Part shown: positions 20,973 to 33,901 of the stretch, piece by piece | Layout: every line of letters begins with the position of its first letter | How positions within the stretch are numbered: the first letter of the stretch is position 1 | Assembly: GCF_963675165.1 (NCBI RefSeq) | Contig: NC_087383.1 | Location: 2,696,979-2,760,978 of the forward strand | Length of the DNA stretch: 64,000 nucleotides | DNA from: Halichondria panicea | Lineage: Eukaryota; Porifera; Demospongiae; Suberitida; Halichondriidae | Reading direction: 5' to 3' | Notes under the pieces: generated by a model | What the model was told of the DNA's origin: nothing | Database searches by the model: none | The model's input: the letters and a program-made list of their open reading frames with translations, nothing else | Program-made: the position numbers and the translations under genes

Positions 20973-23900
20973 ATGGCCACTAAAGAGCAGAACCAAGGTA
21001 TAAAGACTGTCATGTTTCCTATAAAGGATAAACCCAATGATTGCTAAAGGATAAAACTCTCATTGGTGATTGCTAACCTTGTGTGCTTGCTTATCTATTC
21101 TCAGAGCTCACAATTGACGATCTGAAGACAGAAATGAAACTGACTGATGAGCAGCTCAATACAGCAATAAAGGAACCAGATCTACCCGAGTTAGCAGCAT
21201 GTTTCGATAACACTGATGATTATCTTGAAAAGCTGGAGCTGTCGCCTGGACAGAAAACTGACGTCAGCGAAGTGAAGGCTAAAACACGTCTAAACCGCAC
21301 TCAAGCCGGAATAAAACTTGCCCTAGAATACTGGCAGAACAAGAACCAACTACAAGCCACCTTCCAAGCTCTGCTACTCATCATACTCTCCCTGCTCAAA
21401 GGAGACGTTGCTGTTCAAGTGTGCAAGTACTTGTCTGACAAATGTGAGTCTGTTATGTGAGAGTGTGGTCATTGTGGTACCATACGTTGTGGGAGTGATT
21501 GCAACCAAATAAGGGACTTTCAACTTAATTGCTATTGTTACACATACAATTCTCTATTAACTATCACCAGGAATGGTACTCACCTATTGTTTTGTTTCTC
21601 CAGACTCCACCACCTCGTGTCCCCACTCTCAAGAGAGGGTCCTGCTGAACCACAAGCTGTCCTCGTACAGGGACTACCTACAAAGTCGCTACAGAGAACC
21701 AGACTCCACATCAGCCACACAATGGCCTCCCGTCTCAACAAACAAAGTCTTTAAACTGGCCATGATTCAGAAAGAGAAAATACAGAGAGGAAGAATCGAC
21801 GATGAATTTGTTAAACTAACAATCACAGGAAAAATTGACGATATTTTACTTAAAAAAACTCCGGTTAACTTGACGAACATTTTCTCTGAGATTGGAGATA
21901 GAAGACACTTTGTGTTGATTGAAGGAGCTCCCGGCTCTGGCAAGAGCACCCTTGCTCTACACATTTGTCAGGAGTGGGCAAAGGGGAAACTGTTCCAAGA
22001 ATTCGATATTGCAATCCTTGTCAGACTGAGAGATCCCCTCGTTAGAGAAGCCATTACAATTTCTGACTTACTTCCCTGCACAAACAAAGCGATGGCTAAT
22101 GAAATAGAGACTGCAATTATGTCATTGTACGGCAAAGGTGTACTGTGGGTGCTGGACGGATGGGACGAACTTTCTTCTGACCTCCCTAGAGACTCAATCA
22201 TCAACAAACTAATTCGACCAGGCACGTCACAAGAACGTCCGCTACACAAATCCACCATGATTATAACATCTCGACCATCATCTTCGGCTGAGCTCCACCC
22301 ACTAGTCTCGTCCAGGGTGGAGGTGTTGGGGTTCACTCCACATGAACTAGAACAGTATTTCACCGAGTGTCTGAATGGTGACTCACAAGCTGTGCAGACT
22401 CTACTGGAGAGAATTCGAGAGAACCCAGTGGTAGAAGGTAGCTGCTACCTCCCCCTCAATGCTTCCATTGTCGTTAATTGCTTCTTGTCTGATAACCACT
22501 CACTCCCAACATCCAACCACGGGATATTCATATCAGTTGTCCAGAGCTCTCTCAAGAGATACCTCAAGGAGAAGTTGAGGAAGACCATTCCAGTGGGAAA
22601 CATCACATCCCCAGACTCACTGCCCTCGGAAATCAGAACACAGACCGTACAATTGTGTCAACTTGCATATCATGGGATCGAACAAAATAAAGCGACATTT
22701 ACTGACGGTGATTTGGCCGCACTTCGCATTACGAAGGAGATTTCAAACGTTGGATTATTACAAACTGTTCCCAGCATCATTAGCGATGGTGATCTGGTTT
22801 ACTACTGCTTTCTCCACCTGTCTATTCAAGAGCTACTAGCAGCAATCCACATCTCTCTCATGCCTCCCAAGCAACAAATTTCTGTATTCCAGAAGCTGTT
22901 TGGTAGTCCTCGATTCAGTGCAGTCTTCCAGTTTTATGCTGGTATCACCAAACTGAGTACTAGTAGACCAATCCTCAGTTTGCTACCTCGATTCTTGTGT
23001 CCAGTTCCAGCCACTGTTTTTGATCTGGTCAGAAAGGTTGTCAAAAATGAGAAAGAGAAGGAGTATGGTGAGCCGAAGCCCCTTTTGTTGTCCCTCATCA
23101 ATTGTTTGTACGAAGCTGAAGACTCGCAACTGTGTGTGTTTGTGGCTAATCTTCTTAATCACAATCTAGATCTTGATCGCACTACAATGAATCCTATTGA
23201 CTGCCTCTCTGTTGGATATTTTGCATCAGTTTGTTCCAATAGCAGTAATGGATTCACACTTAGCCTCGGAAATTGCTCTATTAGTGACCAAGGCTGCAAA
23301 TTTCTGGCCCGAGGACTCTCCAAGTGTCGCAACTCTAATAATGATATTCCTACAGAAGGGATACACATCGCTGAGATTATCGAGAACACTAGTTCAATAT
23401 CTGAATTGGATTTGTCTTATAATGCCATTGGTAACAGTGGACTTAGCACACTCTGTGAGGCCTTGTCAACTAACACATCATTAAAAAGTCTCAATCTCTC
23501 CCTCTGCTCACTATCTCTCGACGATCACGGAGCAATCCCTCGACTACTGAACACAAATAATACTCTTGAAAGCCTTAATTTATCAAGCAATGTTGTTGGT
23601 AACACTGAGCTGAAGAATATCTGTGAGGCCTTGTCAACTGACGCATCATTAAAGAGCCTGGACCTGTTAAATTGCTCACTAACAATATCAGACGACAATG
23701 GAGCTGCCCTCTATCAACTTCTGAATACAAACAATTCCCTCGAATATCTTGATTTGTCTGTTAACACAGTGACTAGCTGTCGTCACATTGCTGCTGGACT
23801 TGCAGTCAATAAGACTCTGAGAACATTGTCCTTGGTTTCCTGTGCACTGACTGATCAGAGTATCGAGGAGCTATCAACTGGACTGATCAACAAGATTGAA

Positions 23901-24143
23901 ACACTGCACATTTATGGTAATGACTCAATAACAGAAGATGGAATGAAGACGCTTGCCAGACATCTAACCACCCACTGCTCTGAACTGACACTATTGAACA
24001 TACCCTACCACCTACCATCCTGTATCAAGACAGTATTCAGGGACGCTAACGAAGAGAGGAAGAGAAATGGACTACCTGAGATTAATGTGTGGTATCTTAA
24101 GATCTTCTCCCTTGTAGGACGTCAACACTGGCATGCCAAATAG
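20973..24143 (+). CDS. Death-NACHT-LRR receptor (NLR1)
   Basis: Intracellular innate immune sensor of the NLR class. Exons 20973-20997, 21105-21443 and 21604-24143 join in phase 1 each time into 967 residues. Exon 1 gives MATKEQNQ. Exon 2 is a Death-like helical bundle (ELTIDDLKTEMKL to VCKYLSDK, about residues 9-121), expected to recruit adaptors. Exon 3 holds NACHT with Walker A GAPGSGKST (about 229-237), Walker B LWVLDGWDEL (about 302-311) and TSRP sensor region, a winged-helix-like part (YYCFLHLSIQELLAA), then about eight 28-residue LRRs (23.39-24.05 kb). Start chosen because the same ATG and donor occur in all four NLR copies. Introns are 107 and 160 bp. It is divergent from EFR3. The last 15 or so residues differ from NLR2, so the true 3' end may involve another splice. 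Confidence 0.9.
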
Positions 24144-24575
24144 GGGCAACAATTATAATTAATTGATTGATTATTAATTGAGATTGATTGTTATTCATAC
24201 AGTTTTGACAATTGATTTTAATTCTGCCATAATGCATTCAATGACAATTTAAATGCATAGAGAAAAGTAGTGAAGTATTATATACTAGTATATATAATTA
24301 TGTTAGACACTATAAAAACAAATGTTGTTAATTAATTACAACTTGTTAATAGCACAGCAATAACAAAGGCTTCTCCTTGGTAACAATAACAGACACACAG
24401 ACACACGCACACGCACACAGTCAGCTTTACCGTAGCCCTCGTGCGGCTACGCCTCGAGGCATAACAAGGGCTTCTCCTGGTAATAATGATAAATGCTCAC
24501 ATGCACAGTAAATTGTCAATGAACACAAAGCAATTTGCTAGTGAAAATCCAATTTAACGCTCTGATGCCTTTTGT
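24144..24575. other. NLR1 3' flank with a GCCTCGAGGC repeat
   Basis: AT-rich 3' flank. At about 24400-24465 it has ACCGTAGCCCTCGTGCGGC followed by TACGCCTCGAGGCAT, next to a CA run. The reverse complement of this motif, with a GT run, is at about 58165-58240 inside transposon Y, so it is a dispersed repeat. No gene. Confidence 0.5.
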
Positions 24576-24579
24576 TCAT

Positions 24580-25400
24580 ATAATTATGAGGAAGATGAGC
24601 AAATTAACGTTCACTTTAGCCCTCCCAAACATCTTCTAAACATCTTCATGATTGCCAGGCCCTCGTATTGCAGCTGAAGGAGGTCCTGTGTGGGGAGAAG
24701 AGAGGGCAGTGAAACACTTCAACTGGTATAAGACAAAGAATGCATGTATTCTACATAACACAAAATCATATTAGTACTCCCTTTATTGCTCCCCTCACCT
24801 GGAAGATCAGCTCCACCTTCTCTATCTGCCTGCCCAGGAAACGACCAGACACCTCAAACTTGCTCACATCCACTGACGTCATCTTAAACACAACATTTCT
24901 GAACCTGGGGGAGTGTTAACATAGCGCTCAACGTTACACATAGAGGCATAAAATAAGTCAATAGCCTCACACTGAAATAGATTAGTAGTAGAATCTGGAC
25001 AAAGTACGTACAAGAGCAATAATATTAAGAGCAGATGTCGATGATTATCATGTTGTTTGATCATAGTAGAGGGATTCCCAGAATAGTACATCAATGACAA
25101 GAGACATACGAAGCTCTTAACATCAATACCGTGACACACCAATGTACGCAGGAATTGAAAGCATAATTATATTCTATTTAGTATATAGACAGCCCGTATT
25201 AAAGATCTAAGCACACAACACAAGTATGTTAGTATCTGCTATGCACTCTCCAGTACGTAGGTGGAGACTTACAGAATGGGTGGGGCATATCTCCATGGAC
25301 ACTGATGCAGATGATTTGTTTGATCACGTCAGAGTACGCGTCAATACCCAGCTATCTCTCCGGGGAGTCCACTGTCGATGCCCACAGGAAGAACCCTCTG
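24580..25400 (-). pseudogene. IQGAP: IQGAP-like C-terminal exons, copy 2
   Basis: About 25272-25397: FF.WASTVD with LGIDAYSDV, but an in-frame TAG replaces the second Arg of DRRLGI. About 24799-24905: the best copy of the RasGAP C-terminal exon, reading FRNVVFKMTSVDVSKFEVSG and RFLGRQIEKVELIFQ, matching IQGAP1 FKNVIFEI and FEVKAKFMGVQME. 24580-24685: DLLQLQYEGLAIMKMF, then an 11-bp duplication (AACATCTTCTA region) shifts the frame. Each copy in this window is damaged at a different place; together they identify the parent exon set beyond doubt. Confidence 0.75.
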
Positions 25401-25831
25401 GGGGGGGAACAGTGAGAGTCATATTATGATTCAGTTCCGGGAATAAATGTCATAGAAAGTCACTAATTGACTCACAGTTTTTCCAGCCGAGGCAAATGGA
25501 GCACAGCTATAATAGGTTACGTCTCTGTGGGGCATGGAAAAATTGATTTACTGAAATTGTGTATCAGGTTTTAAGCAACTAATAAGGATTATCACTTATT
25601 GAGCGCACAATTCCCCGCCCACACACACCTGGTCAGTAGACAGCTGATTGCCTATCCACAACATTGAAGGATTTTATCGCAGCTATGTACTTCATTGTAC
25701 AGCTGCAAGGGGAGTGACGTGTGATACAGTGTGATTCAATGAAAGTCAGTACAACACAGTTAGTGTATGTTTACCAAAGAGGTACATGAGATTGTTCTGA
25801 CAAATCATTCTTGTACTCTCTAATACACTAA

Positions 25832-26007
25832 CAGGGTTTCATCTAGGATAACAAGTTGGGGGGGGGGGAGATTTGGGAGTGCGTAAGCGCAAGTGTTTGG
25901 CTATGCCCACTTAAAAAAAGTTGATTTAATACTAATGTGATGATGTCATTATTCTACAAGATTTGGGGGGGGGGGAAGAACCACCCCCCCTACTAGATGA
26001 AACCCTG
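25832..26007. mobile_element. 176-bp MITE, CAGGGTTTCATCTAG termini
   Basis: Perfect 15-bp inverted termini (CAGGGTTTCATCTAG) flanked by ACTAA at 25827-25831 and 26008-26012, a 5-bp target duplication. The interior has G-runs near one end and C-runs near the other and can fold on itself. A copy is at 51072-51249, a right half at about 39190-39254 and a left half from 62344. The termini suggest a hAT-like MITE, but 5 bp is short for hAT. Confidence 0.75.
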
Positions 26008-26189
26008 ACTAACTGATACAGTACCAAAGATGCAACCTTTTACATGGCAAAATTAAAAACGGCCATTGTCAAAGTAATGTAGACGCAATCGGCATCATGT
26101 ATAAATTGTGTATTTGGCCTGGCCTAAGCCATATTCAGTACATACTATATAGCAGGTCATTTTCGTAGGTTATAACATTCGAAACAAAC

Positions 26190-26530
26190 AACGTCTACAC
26201 ACAGTAAGTGCAGTAGTAGTAGATCTAAGAGGTAGTCTAATGCTCAAGAATGATGGAACATCTTATATACATATAGTAGTCATCTGCAGAATTGTGTAGA
26301 GGAGATGTTTCACCATCTTTGAGCATTAGTTTACCTCTTAGATCTACTACTACTGCACTGCACTATACTGCACTTACTGTGTATATAGCTAGTAGGTATC
26401 TTCAAGACCAGCTAGCTCACTGACAGTTGACAAACTAATGCTCAAAGATGGTGGAACATCTCTACACAATTCTACTACTACTGCATGTACTTACTGTGTA
26501 TATAGTAGGTATCTTCAAGACCAGCTAGCT
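26190..26530. repeat. Inverted and direct repeats around GATCTACTACTACTGCA
   Basis: A left arm at about 26197-26260 (CACAGTAAGTGCAGTAGTAG, TCTAATGCTCAAG) is inverted at about 26318-26385, and part is repeated directly at about 26430-26530 along with GGTATCTTCAAGACCAGC. Non-coding. It is duplicated at 51430-51775. Confidence 0.7.
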
Positions 26531-26654
26531 CACTGATAGTTGACAAACACTCTCTGGGACAAAAACCATTGTGTAGCTCTTACTTCAATATTTTACAAAC
26601 TTCCTTTATTTAGAATAATAGCGCATGCATTGCAGAATGCAGAGGCTGCAAAAT

Positions 26655-28135
26655 ATGGTGGGCCGTTTGTTTCAAAATTCAAATGTTACATTTTCATTCA
26701 AATCACAATACATTCATTCAAGATGTGCAATTTTCATTCAAGAGCATTCAAGATTATTCATTCAAGATTCAAGATTTTGATGGATGCATAAACATGCATA
26801 ATTTCAGATGACTTTAGCCACACTTTGTGGTTTTATTGCATGGTGTAGTTGTTTTAATTAACAGGAAATGGGGTTCACAATAATCAACTCCCTCCCTCAG
26901 TAGTGGTAAGGTGATTCCCAAACCAGAAACATGACATTGATTGACGAAAATTAACAAGAGGTCAGGGGTTCGTTGCCGACCTTCGAGTTTTGAGCATTAA
27001 GCAAAGGACATCTTATAAATGTTGTGTTTTAATGACTGTATAATTATGCATGCATGGCATGCATATCTTGAATAATTATTGTCGACTTGAATGCATTAAA
27101 ATCTTGAATGACAATTGCATGGTCTTGAATGGTCAGTGGATCTTTGGATCAATTTAAATTTGTTTTGGGCAGAATTTCAAATCGATAGAAATTTATATAT
27201 TTTTTGATTTTGAATATTTTGAAACTGCAAGAGTACATGCAAATGAGTGCATTCTATTTTCAATTCTTGAGGAAGAACTGGTCCTGAGTTTCGTGCAGAA
27301 AAAAGCAGTTTCATATTTTGCACCCACAGGGGTTAGCTTATAATGACCTTTGTACTCTAAGAAGCTGTGCACTTTATAGTCTGTTATAAAATCAGTATTA
27401 TGTGCACCTAGCTTGTATGCGTACAGGTTATGTTAACAGTTGTATCCCACCCTGATTGACAATGACAATTACACCCCTGTCTGTATAGGTGTTCCAAGTA
27501 CCATGGCCAATAGATGAGTGTTCCCAGCATACAGACGGTACTATACATATAATCATACAGTTGTTCGATTGCACACACACACACACAATAATATCATAAT
27601 TTAATTGATCCTTCAACATTGAAATGTTTAATAATATTAATTATGTACAGTTAAGGAAGTACATTATTATATTATACATAGCAGAGTCGTGCAGTTGGCT
27701 AGCCTCGAGGAAGTGATTGGGATATCAAGGCTAGCAGTTGGCAAGGTTATATTCTGGCTATATTTAGCATTGCATTGGAGCATGGCTTCTCAAGAGTACA
27801 AAGGTCATTTTAAGCAAACCCTGTGGATGCTATAAGCGCTAGTGATGGTCAAAAATTGAAAATGCTTTTTCTGCACGAAACTCAGGACCAATTCTTCCTC
27901 AAGAAATTAAAAGTAGAATGCACTCATTTGCATGTACTCTTGCAGTTTCAAAATATTCAAAATCAAAAAATATATAAATTTCTATCGATTTGAAATTCTG
28001 CCCAAAACAAATTTAAATTGATCCAAAGATCCACTGACCTTGAATGAATACTGTATATGCATCTTGAATGAATGTATTGTAATCTGAATGAAAATATAAC
28101 ATTAATTTTGAATTTTGAAACAAACGGCCCACCAT
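26655..28135. mobile_element. ~1.48-kb element with very long imperfect inverted repeats, copy A
   Basis: Ends TATGGTGGGCCGTTTG and its reverse complement (CAAACGGCCCACCATA). The arms extend inwards: 27139-27310 pairs with about 27860-28040 at high identity, including AAATCGATAGAAATTTATA and GCACCCACAGGGGTTAGCTT. The left arm contains a run of ATTCAAGAT/CATTCAAG repeats. No transposase seen. The whole element is repeated at about 51887-53360. Confidence 0.75.
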
Positions 28136-28434
28136 ACACCATAGCAAAAACACATTGATTTTACAATGTAAAAGGGTGGGCCAGCTCAGCACAATTCAAA
28201 TAGCAATCAAAATTCCAGGCTCTTAAACGAATAGGACTATTATATCATTCAATGACAATTTAGAGAAAAGTAGCGAAGTACATAGTATGTTAGAACATTA
28301 GGTCGTTAATTAATCAATTGCAACGTGTCAATAGTACATGCAGATGATATAAATAATTGAAGAATGCTCACATGCAATTGTCAATGAATACATGCAATTT
28401 GTTAATGGCAATACAATTTAACACTCTGAGGATT

Positions 28435-29710
28435 TTAAAAGTTCATGAGGAAGATGAGCAGATTAACATTCACTTTGGCCCTCCCAAACATCTTCATGAT
28501 TGCCAGGCCCTCATATTGCAGCTGAAGGAGGTCCTGTGTGGGGAGAAGAGAGGGCAGTGAAACACTTCAACTGGTATATAGGACAAAGAATGCATGTATT
28601 TGTAAGACAAATGAATACATGTACTTACATACACCGTACAAGCATACCAACACTATACCTGACACAAGGCAGTAAACTTCTTGAACACTTTACGTACCTA
28701 CTAAATTAATTCTACCTGTACACACACCCTCACCTGGAGGACCAGCTCCACCTTCTCTATCTGCTTGACGTGATCTCAAACACAATACTTTCGAACCTGA
28801 ACCTGGGCGAGTAAGAAATAATGTTCACATAATTATAGCATAACGTTGCACATAAGATCAAGGTCGTAGCAAGCGGTCAGGCTGGTCAGGTTTTGGCCTA
28901 ACCACTTTAGCAGCTGGGTAGGTAATGGTCGTAAATATTGTAAGTGATAATGCGCATGCTGTTTTGGTGAGGAAAAATGATGACCTTTTTCTTAGGTAAA
29001 AAATTCACCACTGTATGCAAAAGTTCCAATAGTAGAAAAGCAGCTGACCTTTAATCAAGTTGGCCTGACCACTTTAAAGTTGCTTGCTACGCCCCTGCAT
29101 GAAGATTGGGGCATAAAAATAAGTTAATAGCCTCACACTGGAGGAATTGTTAAAGTCTGGATTAGTAGTAGAGTCTGAGCTTCAGTCAAACAGTGGACAA
29201 AGTACGTACCAGAGCAATTAATGGCACATGTGATGATTATCATGTTGTTTAATAGAAGTATGCTAGTATAACGGCTACTCAAGTATACGGAGACTCACAG
29301 AGTGGGTGGAGCATATCTCCATGAACGCTGATGTATGGATGATTGGCTTGGTCACGTCAGAGTACTTGTCGATACCCAGCCTTCTGTCCGGGGGGTCCAC
29401 TGTCGATGCTCGCAAGAACTCTCTGTGGGGGGTACAATGAGTGTATGTATATTCATACCCTCTGCATGGCAACGAAAATAGCTAATTTGCAATTTAGATC
29501 ATACGATACTTTAGTAGAACACACATGGCATCATCACATGACCATCATTCGTACATACACACTTTCAACTACAAATTCAGTTTTGGTTATCACATTTCTT
29601 ATACCTAAACTTCTTGAAAGCGTCCGAGTGTACGGGTTCATTACTGACAGGGCAGCACTCTCAGCCTCAAACTGTGCAAAGGAACAGGAAAAACACGATA
29701 AACTCTTAAA
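28435..29710 (-). pseudogene. IQGAP: IQGAP-like C-terminal exons, copy 3
   Basis: 28435-28533: DLLQLQYEGLAIMKMF to NLLIFLMNF, then TAA, an end closely matching the IQGAP terminus. About 28740-28805: RasGAP C-terminal exon with the ~43-bp deletion and stop. 29300-29430: EFLRASTVDPPDRRLGIDKY, open. About 29600-29680: FEAESAALSVMNPYTRT. Not translatable as a whole because of the deletion. It abuts kinesin-like exons upstream, without a NLR between. Confidence 0.7.
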
Positions 29711-31041
29711 CCAACAGATATAACCAGACAATAATCATGGAAAGTTAACGATGCTGATTTGGCGTTTTTCACCAACAAATAATATCTAGTCCAGTACTAA
29801 TTTAATGTACATAGATGCAGTGCATAATGTAGGCCATAATCTGTACAGGTATACTGTACCACTTTTATCACCTGTTGTTTGTAGCACTCAAATATCTACC
29901 CCATCGGCACACTGCTCTGCTCCAACTCCTTACAGCGATCCAGTGCCTTCTTGAGCTCTTCCTCCATCACAAGTCTCTCTTGCACAGCAGACTGGGTAAT
30001 AGATTGCATGGTGGTCATGTACACACACAGGTATACAGATACAACCATCACAACATCGTGGTAGTGGTACAGTAGTTATATAATTGCAGGTACATGTATT
30101 AATGAAAGCACCGCGGGTGCTGATGCCTCGTTGGAGGTGCAAAGCTACATAACATAAAGCTACACACATTATCATGATGAATATTTTTGCATTTTTGCTG
30201 CATGCAAACTCAAATTGCATGGTGGTCGATCATGTACACACACACACACACAGGTAATACAACCACCATGTGGTAGTGGTACAGCTGTTTGCTCACTGCA
30301 TTACCACAAAACAACAAAATACCATACAATGTTGCTATGCAAACAACATGTGGTCCTAAGCAATGATGGCTTCTAGCACTTGTAGGTACTTTTTGAGAGT
30401 TACAAAAATGGCTAATCTGCGAGACCCTCAAAAATTACCCACTATAAGGTGGCATCAATATTAACTGATACAGTACCAGAAATGCAACTTTTATATGGGG
30501 AAAAAAAAGGACAATAGTCTCTAGACACAATCGGCATCATGTATTGTGTATTTTGCCTAAGCCTTAATCTGTATAGCAGGTCATTTTCGTGGGATAAAAA
30601 ATCCGAGACAAAAACGTAGGCGTGGTGCAGCAGTGATTTTGTGTGTAAAAATTCCCTTTGCTTCACTGCATTGCATGCGTTCCGGTCAACCATGCCTACG
30701 TTTTCGTGAGTGATAAATATTCGTCAAGGTTTAGCTTGCCCACGGAAACTCTACCCAGGACGCTATACGTACGGTACGGTATACTGTACCACTGTATCAC
30801 CTGTTTCAAGTACTCTTCCTTCTCACGTTACTTTGTAGCACTCGAATATGTCCACCCCGTCCACTGCTCTGCTCCAACTCCTTACAGCGATCCAGTGCCT
30901 TCTTGAGCTCTTCCTCCATCACAAGTCTCTCTTGAACAGCAGACTGGGTAATAGATTGCATGGTGGTCATGTACACACACAGGTATACAGATACAACCAT
31001 CACAACATCGTGGTAGTGGTACAGTAGTTATAATAAAGGTA

Positions 31042-31476
31042 CAGTAGACTCTCGCTATTCCGACTCTCTGAAGTACGGCCTGAAATGTGGCCAACTCGCT
31101 ATTCTGTATACCTGCTGCCCCAAACTAGTAATTTTATACATAATTATACATTTTGGGTGTGGTTTAGCAGAAAAACTGTGTGTGGGGGGAGTGGTTGGGG
31201 TGTACAATGAGAGGTAGGAAGCGGGATGCTCATGAACACTACAATGAAAGTTATAAAAAGGTAAACCGTTTTGTGAGCAAACACAGCTGTGGGATTACAT
31301 TGTAATAGAGAGGAAATGATTCATTTATTATCCTTGAGACAAAACCGCAAAATTAGTCATTAATATTCGAGGTAGGTTGATTTTAAGCCGCGGCTATTTT
31401 CTGAAATGCAAACTACCGCGCTCTTCTGGCCAAGTTGCACTGTCCCAAGGGTGGCCGGATTAACGAGAGTCTACTG
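31042..31476. mobile_element. pogo/Tc1-like MITE, copy 3
   Basis: CAGTAGACTCTCG termini with flanking TA at 31040-31041 and 31477-31478, same insertion site as copies 1, 2 and 4. Confidence 0.75.
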
Positions 31477-32679
31477 TACATGTATTAATTATACAGTATT
31501 CACCGAGTGTATACATGTACATGCTAAACTCACATCTGCCTTGCTGTTGGCCAGTTCCAATTCTCTCACCAGCTCAGCCATGACACCTGGGTCCATGATT
31601 TGAGACCTCTCGAGCAGCTTCTCCTCCAACTCCCTCAGCAGGTCATCCTCTAGACATTGAATGGTCTCACTCTTCTCCTCAACCTGACAGGGGAACATCA
31701 ATAAGTTGCTGCCAGGTGGAGAATACTCGACATACAATAGTGACGTGCATGTACAGTCAACTACTGAAAATCTGGCAATGAAATTTAACGGTATTCTCCC
31801 ACTTTGAGATAAAGGTCAGCTTAAAGTTGGACTGTAGTTAGGTATTAAATAGGCATCTGCTATCAGGGTTGTTGCAATAACTATTATAAAGAGATAGTAC
31901 GTACGTGTAATCACACAGTACACCATCAGATCGGCTATTCAGAGCATAGATCATACAGTATAAACATGATCAATTGCTAAATGCTCTGAAATGCAGCTCA
32001 CTAGCAAAAAAGTAATACCTAGCAAATACGGTAGTAGATCTATTTAAGGCCACTAAACACTGCACATGTGTATCTCTCACCTCTGTGGGTGGTATAGGAA
32101 CGAGGGAGGCCCTCTGATACTGTCTAGAGGACTGGATTTCTTCTCACTGCCAATCTAGGAGGTATGAAAACAAAATATGCATTTGGTAAAATCTACTCTC
32201 AAACAACATTGCACATTGACCATTCCTCCTCTCACCTCCTGCTCATTCAGGAACATCATGAACCTTTGAAGGACTCGTCACATGATCTTGGAGCAAAAAG
32301 ATACGGACTTGGTTGAGGATTTGAGTGTGAGGATAAAGTGAGAGAGGAGGTTGTGGGGGGAGGGGCCTCAGACCAGGGCTGGTGAGACGCAGTGTCACGT
32401 GAGAGGAGACTCGGACACATGGTCCTCCGTCTGGACAGCTGCTGTGAGGAGAATGAGAATTGTAAGGCACTGGAATTGAACTGTGCACAAGCACGAAATA
32501 CATGTACTATTTTATTCGTACTACATAACTAACTAAAAATGCTCACCAATAAAACACCACACACCACTTGGTGTACAACATTTTAACGAATCTAAAAGTA
32601 TACAAATGAACTTCAGTTCCTCTAGACAACCTGCCCAACCCTCCACATATATACTGGCTGGATCATGCATAAAAAAAAT

Positions 32680-32990
32680 GGCATCTATTTTCACAGCATT
32701 TGACCATCAAACGTATCAGAGAATAATCTCACGCCCATATTGCTGATTTGCTTGAAATGCCCACCACCATCTTAGCAATGTACCAGCAAGGGGCTTTTGT
32801 TGTGAGCATCAATGGTAGGCCATGGCATTCAGTTGCTATTGATAAAATGCAGGCACTCTCTGATAAGAAGATTTTGTGCAATCAGATCTTAATTAGAAAT
32901 GGGAGGCTCACTATCAAAGCCTATAAGGTGTTAGGTATTCTGAAAATAATTTTCTTCTACCAAGTAGATCAAAGCAACAATTTTACTTTT
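32680..32990 (+). pseudogene. Fragment of uncharacterised animal protein family, copy 2
   Basis: Same remnant as 4190-4440: AFDHQTYQRII in one frame, then GAFVVSINGRPWHSVA in another. It has drifted slightly (IDKMQ for IDEMQ). A third copy is at about 41405-41655. Confidence 0.45.
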
Positions 32991-33667
32991 CCCTATAGTG
33001 AGATCTCAGCTCTCTCAACTCTGGCGACCAATACTGCTCAAAAACATTTATTCTTAAAGTGATTGAGCTCACCTTTGGTAGCGCTGACTGTTGGTCCAAT
33101 TCTCCAGAACTCTGAGCTTCCCCTCGAGGTGCAACTGCAAGTGACAGAAGAGAAAATAGCTCCAATAATATTATACAATAATTAGTAGTATAGACACCGA
33201 AAGAGCAGATTACCAGGGACATAATTATTGCAGTGCTTATAATTATAGCTGCTCAAAGTGGTCATAAAGCTTCAACAGAACAACCAACCTGTATATTAAA
33301 ATAGATGCATGTACCCTGGGAGCAATGCAGACGTCAATCAGTCAAGTATTTATTAACAGCTGTAGGCACACACTTGCCCAACCCACTCACCAGAGAGGAC
33401 ACCCTGATAGTGCCATCACTGTGTTCCTCATCTCTAACCCTGCTTTCAATGGTCAGCTTGTAAATCGAGGTATGGGAAAAACGCTCCAATGTAAACACTG
33501 AAAGAGTAGTACTTCAGATACAGACATGCAGGTTGGTTGTCCTATATTGCAGTGCTTGTAATTATAGCTAGTACAAGGGTGTTCAGTCATGCAAAGTAGA
33601 CTACCTTACCATAACAACCAATCGTGATCCATTAATCTAAACATCTTCATACATACAAAATTCAGTC

Positions 33668-33901
33668 CATAATAAAAGAGAGAGAGTATCGAGCGTATAT
33701 CGTTACCTTGCATCAGATGTATTCGGAGTGTAACATTACACCCTGTCTGAACAACTTATGGCATAAAATGTTTCTGCCTCGAGGTAAGTAGCGGCTTTGG
33801 GCACTTGGATTGTTTGGTTAGAAAGCAGGAAGTTACGTCACTTTCCGAATACATTTGACGCAACGTAATGCTACATTGGATACTCCCTCTCTTTTATTAT
33901 G
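33668..33901. mobile_element. Inverted-repeat element, copy of 5200-5437
   Basis: Same 23-bp inverted ends (CATAATAAAAGAGAG) and interior, at the same place in the second kinesin block. Confidence 0.6.

Larger units (their letters stand above)
20935..28335. repeat. Segmental duplication of the NLR block, copy A
   Basis: Matches 46235-53545 in order and orientation: NLR start, Death exon, NACHT-LRR exon, IQGAP 3' fragment, CAGGGTTTCATC MITE, short inverted repeats and the long inverted-repeat element. Copy B ends where transposon W inserted. The NLR 3' flank differs: copy B carries the spacer found after the truncated NLRs, while copy A does not. Confidence 0.8.

Noticed and set aside
26960-27000. 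tRNA-like B-box (GGGTTCGTTGCC) near 26970 and 52195
   Set aside because: No A box, anticodon stem or acceptor stem could be found; it is inside the long inverted-repeat element.
29343-29723. Plus-strand ORFs of 126-129 codons at 29343 and 38068
   Set aside because: Antisense of two IQGAP exons and their intron; the minus-strand reading matches IQGAP1.
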